A stretch of DNA of 15,505 nt from Pseudobdellovibrionaceae bacterium (GTDB lineage: Bacteria; Bdellovibrionota; Bdellovibrionia; Bdellovibrionales; JAMPXM01), in contig JAEUWE010000262.1 in assembly GCA_016791465.1 (NCBI GenBank), forward strand, positions 1 to 15,505. Direction: 5' to 3'. Made by a program: the position numbers and the translations under genes. Below are positions 13,643 to 15,505 of this stretch, one piece after another. The notes under the pieces were generated by a model that saw only the letters and a program-made list of their open reading frames with translations, searched no databases and was not told the DNA's origin. Each line of letters starts with the position of its first letter. The first letter of the stretch is position 1.

Positions 13643-14053
13643 ATGGCTGACATAAGGTGGGTACAGAGGCTTGACAATCTCAAATCGGCTATGAGTCAGC
13701 TTGAGGGCGCTGCTGCCTTAAAGGATCAGCGTCCATTGAGTGAACTTGAAAAGCAGGGAGTTATTCAGGCCTTCGAGTTTTGTCACGAGCTGGCTTGGAA
13801 CGTGTTGAAGGACTACTTTGAATATCAAGGCAATGTTGGAATCACCGGCTCGCGCGACGCAGCTAGAGAGGCTTTCAATCGAGGCCTTATCGAAGATGGC
13901 GATCTTTGGATGGAGATGATAAAAAGTCGCAATAAGACTTCTCACACGTACAACAAGTCCGTGGCGCAAGAGATTGTTGATAAAACGTTCGCTCAATATG
14001 TGACGGCGTTTAAGAAACTTGTCGAAAAGATGGAAAGTTTGAAGGCGCGATGA
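13643..14053 (+). CDS. hepT: HEPN-domain protein (HepT-type toxin of a HEPN/MNT pair)
   Basis: A 136-residue helical protein of the nucleotidyltransferase-substrate-binding (HI0074) HEPN family. The N-terminal part (RWVQRLDNLKSAMSQLEGA) and AFEFCHELAWNVLKDYFEYQG (43-63) fit that family. The active motif RX4HXY is present as RNKTSHTY (R96, H101, Y103), the RNase site of HEPN toxins; in the characterised HepT/MntA system the tyrosine is the residue modified by AMP transfer. The expected role is an RNase toxin held inactive by the partner nucleotidyltransferase. The stop overlaps the partner start in ATGA, the usual toxin-then-antitoxin order for this type. Composition is mixed: 28 of 60 bases are G or C in 13741-13800. 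It lies 31 bases behind HMG-CoA lyase, so it may share that transcript. Confidence 0.9.
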   Translation: MADIRWVQRLDNLKSAMSQLEGAAALKDQRPLSELEKQGVIQAFEFCHELAWNVLKDYFEYQGNVGITGSRDAAREAFNRGLIEDGDLWMEMIKSRNKTSHTYNKSVAQEIVDKTFAQYVTAFKKLVEKMESLKAR

Positions 14054-14364
14054 GTTTACAAACTTCGGGCCTTTCGGCTTCGGTGATAGAGAAAATCTCA
14101 GGTGTTTTCGCGAAGCATCCCGCGATCAAGAAGGTGATATTGTATGGATCTCGCGCCAAAGGTGGGTATCGTACCGGATCTGATATCGATCTGACAGTTA
14201 TAGAGTCTACCATCGATCTCAGTGATTTACTCTTAGTTGAAAATGAGATCGATGAGTTGATGCTCCCCTATAAAGTCGATCTTTCGATTTTTGAAAAAAT
14301 TGAAAATGAGAATTTACGTGATCACATCAATCGAGTTGGGCAGGTTTTTTATACTAGATCCTAA
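14050..14364 (+). CDS. mntA: Minimal nucleotidyltransferase (MntA-type antitoxin)
   Basis: A 104-residue MNT-fold protein. The defining GSX10DXD motif is intact: GSRAKGGYRTGSDID with G33/S34 and metal-binding D45/D47; a third acidic residue is probably D77 in YKVDLSIF. In HEPN/MNT modules this enzyme transfers AMP groups to the toxin tyrosine and so neutralises it. The ATGA overlap with the toxin gene supports one unit. Much of the gene is AT-rich (22 of 60 G+C at 14221-14280 and 19 of 60 at 14281-14340, against 31-40 of 60 in two blocks of the carboxylase operon), suggesting separate ancestry. The 3' end overlaps the convergent minus-strand gene by four bases, with no terminator between. Confidence 0.92.
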   Translation: MSLQTSGLSASVIEKISGVFAKHPAIKKVILYGSRAKGGYRTGSDIDLTVIESTIDLSDLLLVENEIDELMLPYKVDLSIFEKIENENLRDHINRVGQVFYTRS

Positions 14365-15230
14365 CGGTTGCTGCTCCAGCCCATCACGCGGCCATCCTCG
14401 CTCAGGTTGATGCGGTCGCCTCGGCGTGCGGATTTTTCAACGGCGCTTTGATCGAGGTAGGGATGGAGTTTGACGACACGGTCTTCGCCGAGGGTGAGCT
14501 CTTTGATTTTTCCAGACTCATAGAAGGCAACGTGTCCAGGGTCGCAGCGATAGCCGTCGATCATGGTATTCTGCGAGAGAATCGCCGCTTTAAGACGTCC
14601 GTTTTGATAGAATTCAACGTCGGAAAAATTGGCTGGATTTGGATCGCCTTTGATTTTGTAGCCACCCACAGTCGATTCGCCATTGAGCTTTGCCGCCTGA
14701 ATCTGCTCGGTCGGGAAAAAACGGATCTCAGAATTAGGCTTGAGCTTGAGTCCATTTTTGATCTGTTCCTCGGCCAGCGTTCCGCGACTGAGTTTTCCGT
14801 TGGGATGAAATTCGATGGTCATGTTTTTTGCGAAGCGATAACCGTGGATTTCTTTGTCCGTGTGGAGTGAAGCGCTCTCCAGAGCGCCATTGTTTGCAAA
14901 GCGAAGACTCGCTTCTCCCGCCTGGAATTCAAGATCTCCAATCTTTTGTTCACTAACGGGAGAAAGTTCAAACAACGCACCATTGCTCCAAATTGAGAGT
15001 GCGGTTCCTCGCTTCAGGAGATGGCCATTCATCTTGAAATCCCGACTGAGTGTGGCTGACGCGACAGCACCTGAGCTGCTGATCAAAGTCAGTATTGATC
15101 CTTCTGGGAACTGCACGCCTTGGTGGATGTCGCCCTTCTTTACCGTCACCTGGTGTGTGGGTATGTAGGGTCGATGGGCGTGGGCTGTTGACAGCAAGAA
15201 TAGGAAAAGGGGAAGCAGCAGAAAATTCAA
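14361..15230 (-). CDS. Secreted protein of ~30-residue NG-type repeats (MORN/YwqK-like)
   Basis: A 289-residue protein with a Sec signal peptide: hydrophobic 3-15, then STAHA with likely cleavage after A18. The start is TTG at 15230, seven bases after a GGAG site; the frame has a TAA ten codons upstream and no other start. The mature part repeats a unit of about 30-31 residues, roughly hydrophobic-x-F-x-x-NG-x-L-x-x-A-x-L then a turn and IxGY. The glycine of the NG turn falls at about 54, 84, 115, 145, 211, 240 and 280, with one degenerate unit near 176. This recalls MORN-variant/YwqK-like beta-hairpin repeats, which form elongated binding surfaces; that link is inference. It is probably periplasmic or surface exposed. 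It follows a barrel-like gene by four bases and should be in the same operon. It converges on the MntA gene with a four-base overlap. Confidence 0.8.
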   Translation of the reverse strand: MNFLLLPLFLFLLSTAHAHRPYIPTHQVTVKKGDIHQGVQFPEGSILTLISSSGAVASATLSRDFKMNGHLLKRGTALSIWSNGALFELSPVSEQKIGDLEFQAGEASLRFANNGALESASLHTDKEIHGYRFAKNMTIEFHPNGKLSRGTLAEEQIKNGLKLKPNSEIRFFPTEQIQAAKLNGESTVGGYKIKGDPNPANFSDVEFYQNGRLKAAILSQNTMIDGYRCDPGHVAFYESGKIKELTLGEDRVVKLHPYLDQSAVEKSARRGDRINLSEDGRVMGWSSNR

Positions 15231-15234
15231 TTTC

Positions 15235-15505
15235 TTACTCCATTAGTCGCGTGAGTTGTTTGCGGCCCTCGGGAAAGACATACCCGAGTGAAACTCCAAA
15301 GACTGGGCTAATCACGTCGTTTGGCATACGTTGCGATGGCGCGCCATAGGAGACCATTGAATTAAAAACTTCGGGTGGATAGGTGTGAACTGCGGCGAAG
15401 AGGCGAAAGTGAAGGCGGTCAGACATGAAAAAACTGTAGCCGAACTCCGCATTGGACGTGACCGCTGACGCTTCAAATTGTTGTGGTCCACTTATCCAAT
15501 AGTTA
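15235..15505 (-). CDS. C-terminal part of a probable outer-membrane beta-barrel protein, cut by right edge
   Basis: An open frame enters from the right edge and stops at TAA 15237-15235; 89 full codons are visible and the N-terminus is missing. The sequence alternates aromatic/hydrophobic and polar residues as in barrel strands: SNAEFGYSFFMSDRLHFRLF, then AAVHTYPPE, and near the end SPVFGVSLGYVFPEGRKQL. It lacks the C-terminal Phe/Trp signature of many porins. An internal ATG at 15426 is only a methionine within the strand region and is not a likely start. It is followed after four bases by the TTG start of the repeat protein, so the two are one operon. Function cannot be told from this fragment. 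Confidence 0.62.
   Translation of the reverse strand, partial: NYWISGPQQFEASAVTSNAEFGYSFFMSDRLHFRLFAAVHTYPPEVFNSMVSYGAPSQRMPNDVISPVFGVSLGYVFPEGRKQLTRLME

Noticed and set aside
1..15505. CRISPR arrays, tRNA genes, insertion sequences, integrase genes and attachment sites.
   Set aside because: I read for spaced direct repeats, cloverleaf arms with TTCGAATC-type loops, transposase DDE motifs and terminal inverted repeats and found none convincing. The only clear structured RNA is RNase P.

Overview
The window looks like a chromosomal segment of a Gram-negative bacterium with roughly balanced base composition. The evidence is lipoprotein and Sec signal peptides, a probable outer-membrane barrel tail and a type-A RNase P RNA. 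The mix of a secreted S1-family protease, a leucine/isovalerate catabolic operon, unusual glycosyltransferases and repeat-rich envelope proteins would suit the Bdellovibrionota or another predatory or deltaproteobacterial-type lineage. That placement is inference; nothing here fixes the genus. No insertion sequence, integrase, tRNA or CRISPR array was seen.

Layout. (1) Positions 1-3053 hold two divergent family-2 glycosyltransferases. The left one (minus strand) runs off the window; it has a ~260-residue unassigned N-terminal region and ends in a 16-residue periodic repeat. The right one (plus strand) is membrane anchored. (2) Positions 3035-3705 hold a 43-codon predicted membrane peptide gene (minus), then rnpB (plus) with its promoter and a strong terminator. 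(3) Positions 3722-4699 hold a cysteine-synthase-family PLP enzyme that starts only 17 bases after the rnpB terminator. (4) Positions 4711-5743 hold a trypsin-fold lipoprotein protease (minus) with its own terminator. A 332-base non-coding stretch with three inverted repeats lies upstream of it. (5) Positions 6076-7664 hold a two-gene minus-strand operon: a small membrane-anchored protein coupled to a two-domain SAM methyltransferase.

(6) Positions 7784-13612 are the best understood part: a tightly packed plus-strand operon for the lower leucine/isovalerate pathway. In order it encodes a hotdog-like protein, the methylcrotonyl-CoA carboxylase carboxyltransferase, methylglutaconyl-CoA hydratase, biotin carboxylase, a separate biotin carrier protein and HMG-CoA lyase. 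Together they would take 3-methylcrotonyl-CoA to acetoacetate and acetyl-CoA. The usual carboxylase alpha subunit is split into two polypeptides. Every junction but one overlaps by 1 or 4 bases, which suggests translational coupling.

(7) Positions 13643-14364 hold a HEPN/MNT (HepT/MntA-type) toxin-antitoxin pair directly behind the operon, with an AT-rich 3' half. (8) Positions 14361-15505 (minus) hold a secreted protein made of ~30-residue NG-containing repeats and, upstream of it in the same operon, the C-terminal end of a probable outer-membrane beta-barrel protein cut by the right edge.

No completely new system is proven. The most promising oddities are the methyltransferase with its extra N-terminal domain and membrane partner, the bipartite glycosyltransferase with its 16-residue repeats, the small membrane peptide beside rnpB, and the split-alpha carboxylase operon headed by a hotdog-like gene.
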